From Carnegiea gigantea (Eukaryota; Streptophyta; Magnoliopsida; Caryophyllales; Cactaceae), in contig JAKOGI010000822.1 of NCBI GenBank assembly GCA_029747015.1, positions 161,001-225,000 on the forward strand: a stretch of 64,000 nt of DNA, given 5' to 3'. The notes beneath the pieces were generated by a model, which ran no database searches, was not told the DNA's origin, and saw nothing but the letters and a program-made list of their open reading frames with translations. Every line of letters begins with the position of its first letter. Within the stretch, counting starts at the first letter, position 1. The translations under genes and the position numbers were made by a program. Positions 33,784 to 44,419 of the stretch are shown here, piece after piece.

Positions 33784-34517
33784 TTCCCCCACTAATGGCA
33801 TACAAGGAAAAACAGTTTAGGAAAGGAGTTCTGGGCAAGAGAGGGTCAGATGCTTAAGCGTCAATATCTTTCGATTTGAATTGACACATTAGTGATGTGA
33901 GGCAATAACCAATAGTCTAGCTAGTGAACAAAGTCTTAAACTAGAAAGACCTCAATTGAGACCCCCATAACATATATCAACCCTTAAAACACTGCATACT
34001 CTGCGATGGACATACTAGCGCTTTTATGGCCATGTGCACACCTTGGGTCTCATAAGCGCTCTAGAGAGATAGGCTAAGTCTCTCATGGAAGGCAACCAAA
34101 CCTTCACGCTTCCGTAGGTAATTCCATCAAGTCTATCTCAGCATAGACCACCATAACTACGACTATGGAATTATTAAGAGCATAATATAGCTCAACCTCA
34201 CAATCATCAAACGGTGAATTCATCAAATGCTTCTCACTAGCACCCTCATAATAGGTATGAATCCATTAAGAGCGTAAGCTCATCCTCTAAGTACTACCAC
34301 ACGCCATAGGGATAGGAGTGTACTGTATCTTGAAGATTAATATGATTTCATTTGACCACTAGTGGGTATCCACCATATCACTTCAAGCCATAGGCTTAAG
34401 TCCCATCCCCCTCGATGTTTCCAGCACTACTCGCCTTGTCAACCCTTTAGCAAGAGGATCCGCCAGATTCTTCTCGGATCTCACATACTGTAGGGATATG
34501 ACACCATATTTCAGTAA
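33784..34517 (-). other. Copia B 3' untranslated region
   Basis: About 0.73 kb between RNase H and the LTR, with no open frame. Starts with the polypurine tract. Long 3' leaders of this kind occur in several plant copia lineages. Confidence 0.65.
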
Positions 34518-36138
34518 TTATTTCACCGCACTGTGTCTGATACAGATGTGTCCCCTCTTTCCATTATAGACACTGTTGTGCGCCACTCCTATTGCTGTTT
34601 GTGAGTCACAATGCAGGGAAATAGGTGTTTCCTGTTTTCCCCAGAGTGGCACGTCTGCTAGTAGACCTTTGAGCCATTCTGCTTCCTGACCTGCCAACTC
34701 AGGAGCAATGAATTCAGATTCCATAGTAGAGCCAGCTATACAAGTCTGTTTGGCAGACTTCCACGAAATAGCCCCTCTACCTAGAGTAAATACATAACCA
34801 CTAGTAGAACTTACTTCATCGTTATCAGAAACCCAGTTTGCATCACAATATCCTTCCAATACAGCAAGAAATTTGTTAAAGTGCAAACACCAATCAATAG
34901 TACCTCTAAGATATTTAAGCAAATGAAGAAGTGCATCCCAGTGTTCTTAGCTAGGGTTATGTGTATAGCGACTTAACCTACTGACGGCATAGGCAATGTC
35001 AGGATGAGTAAAGTTCTTGAGAAACATTACACTTCCTATGATTTTAGCATCCTAAGTTTGAGACACACTAGGTCCTTTGTTCCAATTTAAATGTATGCTA
35101 GGATCATAAGGGGTTCTCACAGGTGTTACATCAAAACAGTCAAATTTTTTAAACACCTTTTCAATATAATGTGATTGGCATAATAAAAAACCAGTGTTGG
35201 TTTTCTGAATCTTAATCCCTAAGATTACATCTGCTTCTCCCATGTCTTTCATTTCAAAAAGAGAAGACAATAGCTTTTTAGTCTCATTAACAACAAGTAG
35301 ATTCGTGCCAAAGATCAGGATATGACCAACATAGAGATATATAAGTACACAATCTGATCCAATCAATTTTGAGTATACACATGAATCAGACAAATTAACA
35401 ACAAAGCCATTTTGCACTAAAGAGCTATCAAACTTTTCGTACCACCGTTTAGAAGCCTACTTTAGACCGTAAAGAGACTTTCTCGGTCTACACACTTTGT
35501 CCTCCTGACCGGGTACCTCACAACCCTCAGGTTGGGTCATGTAAATTTCTTCATCTAAGTCACCATTAAGAAACGCTTATAGCAAGATCAAAAATTGTAG
35601 CTAAAGCGATTAGAGATCTAATGGTGGCTATTTTGGTCACAGGAGAGTAGGTGTCAAAATAATCTATGCCCTTTTTCTGGTCAAAGCCCCTAATAACTAA
35701 TCTGGCCTTATATTTATCAATTGAACCACCAGACCTGAACTTCTTTTTGAAGATCCACTTACTGGTAATAGGTCTACAACCCTTAGGTAGGTCAGTCAAT
35801 TCCCATATTTTGTTTGACTCGAGAGTATCTATTTTACTTTTAATAGCTTCTCTCCAGAAGGTAGCATCTATGGACCTTACAGCCTCTTGATAGGTTTCGG
35901 GATCTTCCTCAATCAAGAAAATGGACACCAATTCTTCAGTTATGACATCTATGTCCAAGTTGTTTAATGTCTCTACTAGGAATGTAGTGACAAAGTCGGG
36001 CCCAAAATTGGTTTCAGTTCTAAGTCTCTTGCTTCTTCTAGGTTTAGTCACTACGACTCTATCGTCAGAACTAGAAGTAGGCAAGTTCACATTTTCAGGC
36101 ATAGAATCAGATACCACATTAGGTGCTTTCTTTTTCAA
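34518..36138 (-). pseudogene. Copia B reverse transcriptase and RNase H (broken)
   Basis: From right to left: 36138-35566, the N-terminal RT with WREAIKSKIDTLESNKIWEL and PITSKWIFKKKFRSGG; a frameshift near 35,560-35,420 in the LKQASRQWY region; 35417-35052, carrying IYLYVGHILIFG where the catalytic YVDD should be, so both aspartates are lost; then 34922-34518, the RNase H domain ([40 protein letters not shown]). Clearly copia by order and motifs, and clearly inactive. Confidence 0.88.
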
Positions 36139-36371
36139 AGGGAAAATATGCTCAAAGAACTCTGCATCTCTATATTCAAAAATAAAATACCACTTAATGA
36201 CATGAATCTATAAGTAGCATTGTTTTAAGCATAGCCAATAAAGACAGCATCAAAGGTCTTAGGGCCTATGTTGGTACGTTTATGACTAGGTAAGGTAACC
36301 TTAGCCAGACACCCCCACACTTTCAAATATTTTAAATTAGGAGCATACCCTTTGCACAATTCATATGGGGT

Positions 36372-36575
36372 CTAATCTAGCTTTTTGTGAGAAACTCTAT
36401 TGAGGATAAAATAAGCAGTTAAGACTACCTCCCCCCATATATTATCAGGCAACCCTGAACTAATAAGCATAGCATTCATCTTTTCTTTAAGGGTACGGCT
36501 TTTCCGTTCAGCTATACCATTTTGTTGAGGGGGTATAAGGGGCACTAGTCTCATGTATAATACCATTTTTCCCAT
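36372..36575 (-). pseudogene. Copia B integrase fragment (C-terminal core only)
   Basis: Contains PQQNGIAERKSRTLKEKM with the third catalytic Glu intact, then LPDNIWGEVVLTAYFILNRV. The zinc-finger half and the first two catalytic aspartates are absent because the sequence passes directly to gag at 36,617. Downstream frames (36,370-36,200) are stop-interrupted remnants of the C-terminal domain. Confidence 0.83.
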
Positions 36576-36616
36576 AAAAAATAGTTAGGGAGTTAGTATC
36601 ATATTCCCCACCTCTG

Positions 36617-37095
36617 TCAGACCTGAGTCTCTTTATTTTTCGATCCAATTGGTTTTCCGCTTCTGCTTTGTATTTCAGAAACATTTCCTTTGAACCTGTC
36701 TCTGTTTAAAGGCACAGAAGATTCAACAAGGTTAGCTTTAGATGAATTTAGAGACAGGGAAGACATCTTATCTTTTAGTCGATTCGCCTCTTTAGTCCTC
36801 ATATGACTGATCAGTTCTTGTAAGGCTAGGTCCTTCTTTTTGTGCTTCAGGTGATTTCTGTAGTCACTCCCAGATGGCAGGTTTTCTTGATCAGTACATT
36901 TGCTTGTAGAATGTCGCACATCTTCATGCCTTCGTTCAGCACCTCAACACATAGATTCTCGTAGGCATGAACTTGTTCTATAATTGGTTTGTCATCTACG
37001 ATCTGGAACTGCAGCCATTTGCCAATGACGTATTTCCTCTTTCCAGCATCATCTGAACCATATTTCTCCTCCAGTTTAATCCATATGATCTTCAA
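36617..37095 (-). pseudogene. Copia B gag fragment
   Basis: UBN2-type copia gag in two frames: 37095-36847 (IWIKLEEKYGSDDAGKRKYV, later ENLCVEVLNEGMKMCDILQ) and 36919-36617 (DYRNHLKHKKKDLALQELIS, then ISHMRTKEANRLKDK). A frameshift separates them near 36,850-36,900. The start of gag is missing. Confidence 0.86.
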
Positions 37096-37143
37096 AGATT
37101 TTTGGGAAATGATGCAGCCATTGTAGAATAATTGCTTTCAAAT

Positions 37144-37629
37144 TGTTGGAATAATGATAATAACAATGACTGGAAGATCGACAGAATAAACTGAGTCGTG
37201 GATAAACCACTGCCTTGAAAGCAATTATGGCTTGACTACGGTGCAAATTGATACAACTGGTTGCTCCCCAAGGTTAACTCAGCACTCTTGAACGCGTGCA
37301 CTTCGCAGCCAAGAGTTTAGAGTATGCAGTGTATGAACCAGAAAGGCAGAGAAGAAGAAGAAAGGAGAGAAGTGTGTGTGTGTTGAGGGTGAGGAGGCAT
37401 GCTGCTCAGCTCCCTATTTATAGAGGGAATATAGCTGTTACAAAGCCATAAAATGGCCATTGTAAAACCATTAAAGTGGCTATTATGAGGCCATTAAAGT
37501 GGCTATTTTGAGGCCCTTAAAATGGTGGTTAAAGGACCATTAAAGTGGCAGTTACAGGACCATTAAAGTGGCGGTTACAAGGCCATTAAAAATGACGTAG
37601 ACCTTGTTGCCATTACCATTGCTCTAACA
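37144..37629 (-). repeat. Copia B 5' LTR
   Basis: 486 bp, paired with 33,260-33,783. It is shorter mainly because it carries fewer 23-bp minisatellite units (about 37,440-37,600). Confidence 0.92.
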
Positions 37630-37634
37630 AAAGG

Positions 37635-38420
37635 AACACAAGTAGAACCCTATGCCCCCCTAGGAAGAAGGGTCTCACCCCATAAACAAGCAATATGGAC
37701 CACAACATAGGAAAATAAAAACAGAGACTCAGATCAAGATTACTTTTAGGAACATCAAGATTACTATTAGGAACATAATGAATCATAAAGGGGCATAAAA
37801 ATTCGAACTTAAAGGAAGCCAATTTGTAGAAATAATCCATAAAAGAACAAATAAAACAGGCAACTTTTTGAACAACTAGCAGCAAATTCATGAAGAAGAA
37901 GATAGAGGGTACCAGTTCTTGCTCAGAAGGGGAGAAAAGAAGTTGTTCAGTTGTGGATGCAACCCAGCCATGATTAGAGGCTTCACCATCGAAATTGACT
38001 CTGAAGAATGCTCAAATGCTTCGAAAAGTCTATGAATACAACTTAGGCAAGTAGATCTACAAGAACACATACCAAACTTAGTGACATGAAGACAAGAAGT
38101 CAAAATGGTAAACAAAGCTGAAAGAAAAGAGCCGAGATTTATCTCGTTAGAGGCAAAGGATGAGCAGAAGGTAAGCCGGCTTGCAAAGCTAGTAATTGGC
38201 AGCGGAGATGGCAGAGGAGGAAGCAGATCAGGGGGCTTGTTCATCACTAAGGTTTGGAGAGTTGGAGAGCTCAGAGGTGAAAAAGACATATCTGACTTTA
38301 CTTGTAAATGCAAGCAAAAAGGCTATTGATGGGACTCGCCACAACTGTATGTGGTTGCAGCGAATTTTCAGTGGTTTTAGTTGTCATTATTTTTTTCTAG
38401 TCGGTTACGATTTTCACAGT
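37635..38420. other. CACTA internal sequence, right of copia B
   Basis: Contains overlapping frames 37,888-38,313 (minus, 141 codons) and 38,105-38,329 (plus, 74 codons). Neither shows a domain I recognise, and they are antisense to each other. This may be captured host DNA, but that cannot be shown here. Confidence 0.35.
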
Positions 38421-38592
38421 AGCTTTTAATTTTGATGGATTTTCTGCCAAAATTAATCAACCCCGGGTCAAAATAAATCTTGAAATCTGCGTAAATAATA
38501 CATCCATCAAAATTTTATATTTTTGGTCAATGTTGTTGTCAAAAGTTTTAACGGACTATTTTTCCGTCAAAAAAAGCATTAGTCCTGTAGTT

Positions 38593-39019
38593 GATTGACT
38601 TAACTAATTGAATTAGTTATTTCTGAAAAAATATTTAGTAAAATTAGTTATTCCTGACAAGATTGCATGGTAAAATTTCACTTATGCTCATAACATAAGT
38701 TTTATTATTTTTTGAAAAATACAATTATTTTTATTTCATATTTATTTTTTCAATATGAATTATGAATTATAAATTGTGACTTATGAAATATATGAAATTG
38801 TATTTATATCTTCGCCCAAATTTGATATTTATTGTCATAGAATTTTGGTTTAATGGTAACTTAATTTTCGTTTTAGTAATAATTGAAGTTTATGTGACAT
38901 AACGATATTTAGAACATTGTAGATCACAAAAGACTAATTAGCCTACATTATTTATTAAATTGAAGAAATATTTAAATTAAAACCATTAATTTCATGGATG
39001 CAAATCCTTAAGGATGGTC
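38593..39019. other. AT-rich spacer
   Basis: Very AT-rich, with TTAT/ATTTAT runs. No gene or bounded repeat is seen. Confidence 0.6.
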
Positions 39020-39029
39020 ATATCTTTTG

Positions 39030-40604
39030 CTCGTCCTTGAGCAAAATAAAATAAAAATTAGCTTAAGAACCTAACTCACTTTCGTAGGAATCACGATTGC
39101 ATTTAGCGTATGCAACAAGCCCTTTAAACCCCTTGGTTCCCCCAAGTGGACAAGTAAGGTCTCGTGAGGATTTGCAGAAGATATACCTACAAAATCTCAA
39201 AAAGGAAAAACAAAGAAAAGAAAAATAAAAATCGAAAAATAAAAATGACAAAACACAATATATACATTGGGATAAACTGTACACAATCGAATCAACCAAA
39301 GCCCCCTAGTAGCTCAAATATCAGTCTGTACACAAGCATTACATACTTTTCAGGATATATTATCCCAAAGAATGGCATCCAGACATCAGCTTTTCACCCC
39401 ACGATGCATGAGAACATTGAATCCATCCTGGTGCCTGATGTGCAAGTGTATCATCACCCTAAAAACTTAGCCTACCAAAATCAAAATCAATCTCACTTAA
39501 CTGACACAAGCTACCTTATTGAATGGCTAGCATGGAAAGTAAGATCCCCCAGTAGCAGTATTGCCTCAAAGGGTAACACCCAGTAGCGCATGCCTCAAAG
39601 GGGTACTTATCATTCCAAACTCTTTTCTTCCCCACTTTTTTTTTCCTTTTCTTTCCATTATTTTTTTTTTCATTACAAACTCTTGCCACGCCTCAAAGGG
39701 ATACACCCAGTAACGCTTGAATTTGTTTGTTTTGCTTTTGTTTTTGGAAAAGGGGGTGCAAGCACATACAAAGGGAACTATGCAGTAGACAAGTGGGAGA
39801 GCCGATCACGGAAGACTCAGAATATAAGGTAATGATGATATAATAGTCAGGATTGGATTACAAAGTTACAATGAACTATTGGGGTTAGAACTGAGGCCTA
39901 AAACGACAAACTGGGGATGAATATCTATGATGCACATTATACTTATATACGAGCTAATAGTCAAGGTACCGGATATCAAGGCTGATCAAAATAGTACAAA
40001 ACTCCCCTAAACCCCAAAATAAAAGAAAAATTATACAAAAAACAAAAAGAAAAAGGAGAAAAATCTACACAAAAATGAAAAAATTTTCACAAATAAGAAT
40101 AAAAGGGGAGATGACAACCCCACTCCCCACACCTAAATCTCACAATGTCCTCATTGGGAATTGAGAGTCATCACCAACCGCAAAACACACGAGAACAAAG
40201 AAAACAAAATTACACAAGAACACTAAACCGACACATATATACACAGGCTAAGACACTCCCCAAAAACACAATCCAAATCAAAATAATACCACACATATAT
40301 ACAAAACTAACCACCAAAAACAAAGATAGACCAATCCATCAACACCACTAATCATAACACACAAATATCCACAAAAATACAAAAATGGTGATCATAGCCA
40401 TCAATGGCTTAACAACATCCCAAATGTCAACTCAAGATGATCACCAACAAAAACACAATCCTACTATCCACAACGAAACAAAAAGAAAAAGAAAGAAAAT
40501 AAAAAGAAGGGAGAAGAGTTAGAACGAGTATACCAGGTTGGGTACTGATTGTACCCAAACTACGCCTCCTTAGGATGGTGCTGTGGAGGCCTGAGGAGCA
40601 TCAG
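39030..40604 (-). other. 3' untranslated region of the gag-only element
   Basis: Homologous to 9,304-10,630 of the Athila element in inverted orientation. It contains the 29-bp repeat block at 39,555-39,605 and a further unit near 39,690. Short frames in it are chance. Confidence 0.75.
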
Positions 40605-41894
40605 CTACTCCTCATCATCGCTCAAGACTCGCAGCGTCAACTCGGATGCCGTCAAAGCTCGTAAGAGCTTATCATGCATTAATATTGCTGTATGCATCTC
40701 AAAATGGTGTGAATAAGAGAACACTGGTAAAGATGGAGTAAACAAAGTTAGTGCCCTCTTAAACTCATCAAATGCCTTAGAGAAATCAGCAGAATAATTG
40801 AATGCAATAATCAACACGATTTTTCCAGGCATGCCCTCTAAGTACAGACGATAAGGATCAAGGAAGGGGTCATATCCTCTGAAAGTACCTAAAGACTTAC
40901 AACAATTAACCTCATTTCCCTCAAGCATCACATGAGGATCAATAAGTAACATATCACAACACTTAGGGGAATGGGAGGGTGGTGAACATGAAGAGGAAGC
41001 ATGGAATGTATTAAGAGAGTTGGGGGATATATTATCAATAAAATCAGGACTAGTTGGTCCCGCAACCACAACATCCACGCATGAAGTCCCTGTGCGAGTC
41101 TCATGAAAATCATGCAGTTCAATAGAAACATCGCCTGACTCAGACCAAGTATCATCCTCATCAACACTAGCGCTAACACTAAAGATCTCACCTATCTCGA
41201 ACTCTGTCGACTGAGTTAAAGGGGAAGGTGTATCGGGAAAGGTCATGATAAACACAGTGTTGTCCCAAAGGGTATTAGGAAAGGATGGAGCAATGGTGAG
41301 TAAAGTAATCAAGGGAGGGTCGAGTGCGTCCTCTAGTCCGGACTCTAGAGGAGGAAAAGACGTACCATCATCACACAGATTGACATCAAGTCTAGGAGCA
41401 CTAGAACTAAGGTCAGTCTCGGGTGATAGGTCATACTCTCGCATTTTATTAGCAAACTCAATTTGTTGCTTATTCATTGTCTCTATCATATTGCTAAGTT
41501 TAGCAAAGCCTTCATTAGAAATATAATAGGGACAAGAATTACTGGCGTGATCAGAACAATGCCAAATTTCGCACACAGGAGGGGCATAATCAGGGATGCA
41601 AGGGGGTGGGGTACAAGAATCAAAACAACTAGTTTCAAATTCATAAGTATCCCAAGCCAACCAATCAAGAAAATCACATGCTTCATTAACATCTTTAGCA
41701 CAGAAATTCCAGTACTCTAAAAGAGCACGGGTCTCACAATTCACACCCTCATAAACTGTATTCAAAAGCTCCCATTTCTCCACACAAAAATCGCAATGAG
41801 TAAAAAAAGCATGTAATCTATCATAGTATTTCCAAAACAATTTATGCTTATATTGAGGGAAGTGGGAAAGAGACATTTTTTTTTCAATTTTCAA
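40605..41894 (-). CDS. Intact 429-codon gag-like ORF of the gag-only element
   Basis: Starts at the ATG at 41,894 (MKIEKKMSLSHFPQ; an internal Met at residue 7 is an alternative) about 70 bp after the primer site, and ends at the TGA at 40,605-40,607. Residues about 15-90 (FWKYYDRLHAFFTHCDFCVE, LLNTVYEGVNCETRALLEYW) and NKQQIEFANKMREYDLSPET are typical of a gag-like family I recognise from other plant LTR elements. A CCHC knuckle at about residue 107 reads CEIWHCSDHASNSC, where the second Cys is Trp, so zinc binding is doubtful. The acidic C-terminal half (residues 170-429) is unassigned. This is the longest intact frame in the window and likely supplied structural protein to the family. Confidence 0.75.
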   Translation of the reverse strand: MKIEKKMSLSHFPQYKHKLFWKYYDRLHAFFTHCDFCVEKWELLNTVYEGVNCETRALLEYWNFCAKDVNEACDFLDWLAWDTYEFETSCFDSCTPPPCIPDYAPPVCEIWHCSDHASNSCPYYISNEGFAKLSNMIETMNKQQIEFANKMREYDLSPETDLSSSAPRLDVNLCDDGTSFPPLESGLEDALDPPLITLLTIAPSFPNTLWDNTVFIMTFPDTPSPLTQSTEFEIGEIFSVSASVDEDDTWSESGDVSIELHDFHETRTGTSCVDVVVAGPTSPDFIDNISPNSLNTFHASSSCSPPSHSPKCCDMLLIDPHVMLEGNEVNCCKSLGTFRGYDPFLDPYRLYLEGMPGKIVLIIAFNYSADFSKAFDEFKRALTLFTPSLPVFSYSHHFEMHTAILMHDKLLRALTASELTLRVLSDDEE

Positions 41895-41964
41895 TTTTTT
41901 TTTTCCGAAATAAAATCCTAGTCTTGAATGCCTAAGTAAGCTCTAATATTGGAAAGACGCTAAC

Positions 41965-41982
41965 TCTCCGGCAACGGCGCCA
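41965..41982 (-). other. Primer binding site, tRNA-Asp type
   Basis: On minus it reads TGGCGCCGTTGCCGGAGA, one mismatch from the tRNA-Asp complement, six bases inside the LTR end. Confidence 0.92.
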
Positions 41983-41988
41983 AAAACT

Positions 41989-43394
41989 TGTTGCAGGAAA
42001 AGTGAGTTTTAATATTTATAAACCCCAAGTGCAAGGTGTCTCGTTGAGTACTTGAGGTGTCGTCCGCAAGAAATTGTGTTTCTAACTATCAGAGTTCACT
42101 AGAGCGTATCAATCTAGGCGAGATCAAAGGCAAAGGAGGGAAAACTAAACTACGCTAACAAACATAGAAAAAAAGCGACTTAGAGTTGTGATTTGACCAA
42201 TGGACGAACTAGCTAATCAAGACGAGTCCTAACCTACCCAAACTACACTATGAATAAGAGATGGTCAGTTGCACCATCAAAGACCACCTAAGCCCTCTCT
42301 CGAGGATCATGAGCTAGTCTAATTCGCCTAACCACCTATTTTCACGGGGTTAGTCCAATTAGACCATAAAATTAGCAACCCTCGGACCTAGCTCGATTCG
42401 GGTACTATTTTTATGTCCCGAACTCGGCTATTCCCTCTCCCACACTAGCTAATTGACCTCACCTCCTAGCATAAGTCAACAGCCCAAAAATATGGATGAA
42501 AGCTCTCTCAAGCATTTCATCGAACACTTGGCGGGCGTGAGGGAAACCTCTAGGCTCTAAGCATGGATTGGGTATGGCTAGGCCTAAAACAAGATCAATT
42601 AGCCATCAAGAGGCTAACCACAATCCAAACCCACAAGATCTAACAATCAATCATCAACAAAACACAAAAACCCAAACCTAAACTAACGAAGAATACAAGC
42701 ATGAACTAGAGAGAAGGAGCATGAAACTAAACTAGTTTTAACAAACAATCGAACATGAATTAAACACAAAAACTAAATACTTGGATCAAATCAAAACTAA
42801 ATATATAAATTAACAAAATCTAATACAAGAAACAAACAAGAAATAGAGAGAGAGAGAGGAGAGAAGACTTATGATTGATGCGAAGAACTCGAAATCCAAG
42901 TGCTTGAATCTAAAGTTAACTCAATACAATCCTAATCTAATCCCCTTAATGGGGTTTTTATTGCCTAAAATCTAATCTAAACTAACCTAGAAAAGTACGA
43001 GCAGAACCCCCCGAAAACCATGAAGGAAGTGCGTTTAAATAGGACTCGGTGAGAACGAAACAGCGCACGCGAACAGGAAGAGGCACGACCGTGCCTATGT
43101 GGCACGGCCCCACCGTGCCATGTGGCACGGCCGTGCCACGTGGCACGGGGTGGGCGTGCCACATTGCTGGCCGGTTTTGCCCGGCTGGCTCCGTTTTCCG
43201 TCTTTTCGCCTGTTTTGATCCTTTTTCGCCCCTTTTCGCGGTATTTGCTTGGTTCAATTTATTACCTATAAGAATAAACAAAACAAGTAAAAATCTCAAA
43301 GAATACTGAATAAAACAAGAAAAACTCTAAAGATTACGTTATTATACGAGCTAAGATTAGGCGAAAAAGGCATGTAAAATGCGGCAAATTATCA
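41989..43394 (-). repeat. 5' LTR of the gag-only element
   Basis: On minus it begins TGATAATTTGCCGC and ends TCCTGCAACA. It has no second copy in the window. Near 43,070-43,170 it contains a GC-rich cluster of GTGGCACGGCCGTGCCA-like palindromic repeats, which generate spurious overlapping frames. The end of the LTR adjoins AGTTTTTGGCGCC exactly as in the Athila element. Confidence 0.82.
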
Positions 43395-44419
43395 CCCAAC
43401 AATGGTCACATTCTCAAAGTTGTTGCCTTCTTTGAGTAATTGAGTTGAAAGAGGAGGGGAGTGGAGAAAAGAAACAAGGCAGAACAAACAAAATGAACAA
43501 ACGAACATTATATTAGCAAAGAAGTAGGGTTTTTGTTTTGAATATTATTGAATGTAATTTTGCCAAAAAGAAACCGGATAATATGGTAATTTTGGTATTG
43601 AATAGTAAAAAACTCCTACAAAAAGCTCATCCAAATAGTTTTTTAAAAATTAACTTTTAGGTACAAAAGCTAATACAAAAAACTATTTAACCAAACAACT
43701 CATGGAGATTTTTGACCAGGGGCAAACAACTAAGACCCCAAAAAACTCTTTTCGACCCCAAAAAATCCTTTACCAAACAGAGTCATAGTCTTTCTTCAAT
43801 GTAAGTCAAAATATTGATCGGTATAAAATCATTAAATTCGTGATGATTATAATTCATTTTTAACTAGAGAAGTATCTACTACATCTATAAGTTTAGAAGA
43901 CACTAGTTGACAGAAAAACAACAACAAGAATATGAACTATATTTTATGCGAATTAATATAATTTTTAAATATTTGTAGCCTTATACCATCCAATCTAATT
44001 ATTTTTGCTTCATATAATATATCATATATAAGTTCTTTATTAAAACAAATAAAGATAAAAGGTATGAGGCTTTAAATGAGTAAAAGACATATATCATTTT
44101 ATTTTCTTTTTTTGAATGAAGGAGGGTCATTTATATTAATTAAATGATAAAAGATCCATAAGTACATAACTAGAAACTTAATTGGGGGCATGCTTCAAGG
44201 TAAACCTACTTAACATTATTTGGAATAACCGGAAGAGATTATGAGCCATTGAATTCCCATCTCTCTTGATGTGGGTCCATATTCCATACACATGACTCAA
44301 AACCTCAACAAAGAAAAAAGAGCATTGTCCAAAACAACATCAAAATCAAAGAAAAAAGTTATCAGATTACTTGCCCTCTGAACGATAGAGAGATAATATG
44401 TTTCAAGCACCGCTTTCCA
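43395..44419. other. Spacer with MITE-like remnant
   Basis: AT-rich, no gene. 43,590-43,795 looks like a small element: AAAAAACTCCTACAAAAAGC on the left and CCTTTACCAAACAGAGTCAT on the right, the latter reading inward as ACTCTGTTTGGTAAAGG. GCCCTGTTTGGTAAA-type ends are common in plant MITEs. No duplication was identified. Confidence 0.4.

Larger units (their letters stand above)
33260..37629 (-). mobile_element. Copia B, internally deleted Ty1/copia element
   Basis: LTRs at 33,260-33,783 and 37,144-37,629, both beginning TGTTGGAATAATG and ending GCTCTAACA. Perfect 5-bp duplication AAAGG (33,255-33,259 and 37,630-37,634). The polypurine tract lies beside the left LTR (TTCCCCCACT on plus). The normal tRNA-iMet primer site is missing next to the right LTR, and coding sequence starts within gag, so the 5' internal end is deleted. 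Protease and the N-terminal half of integrase are also missing. The element sits inside the CACTA element. Confidence 0.92.
31926..38592. mobile_element. Degenerate non-autonomous CACTA (En/Spm) element
   Basis: The left end reads TACTAAAGAATGAGGCTTCT then TTTTTTGACGGAA. The right end, read inward on minus, reads AACTACAGGACTAATGC then TTTTTTTGACGGAA. Both correspond to the plant CACTACAAGAA...TTTTTGACGG terminus with the first base changed. Subterminal zones (31,940-32,350 and 38,420-38,580) hold many copies of TTTTGACGG and its complement CCGTCAAAA, as CACTA transposases require. No transposase coding remains and no 3-bp target duplication survives. Copia B is inserted inside it. Confidence 0.7.
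39020..43394 (-). mobile_element. Gag-only relative of the Athila element, 3' truncated
   Basis: Minus-strand element: a 1,406-bp 5' LTR (43,394-41,989), a near-perfect tRNA-Asp primer site, one ORF, then a 3' region. The 3' region shares CCTGGT..., AATGAGGACATTGTGAGATT, the 29-bp repeat block and CTCAAGGACGAGCA with the 3' region of the plus-strand Athila element, so the two are relatives. Protease, RT and integrase are absent. The sequence stops just after CAAGGACGAGCAAAAG at about 39,020-39,030, so the polypurine tract and 3' LTR are lost and no target duplication can be tested. Confidence 0.82.

Noticed and set aside
42977..43309. Overlapping Arg/His/Gly-rich frames
   Set aside because: They are produced by the GC-rich palindromic cluster in the LTR of the gag-only element.
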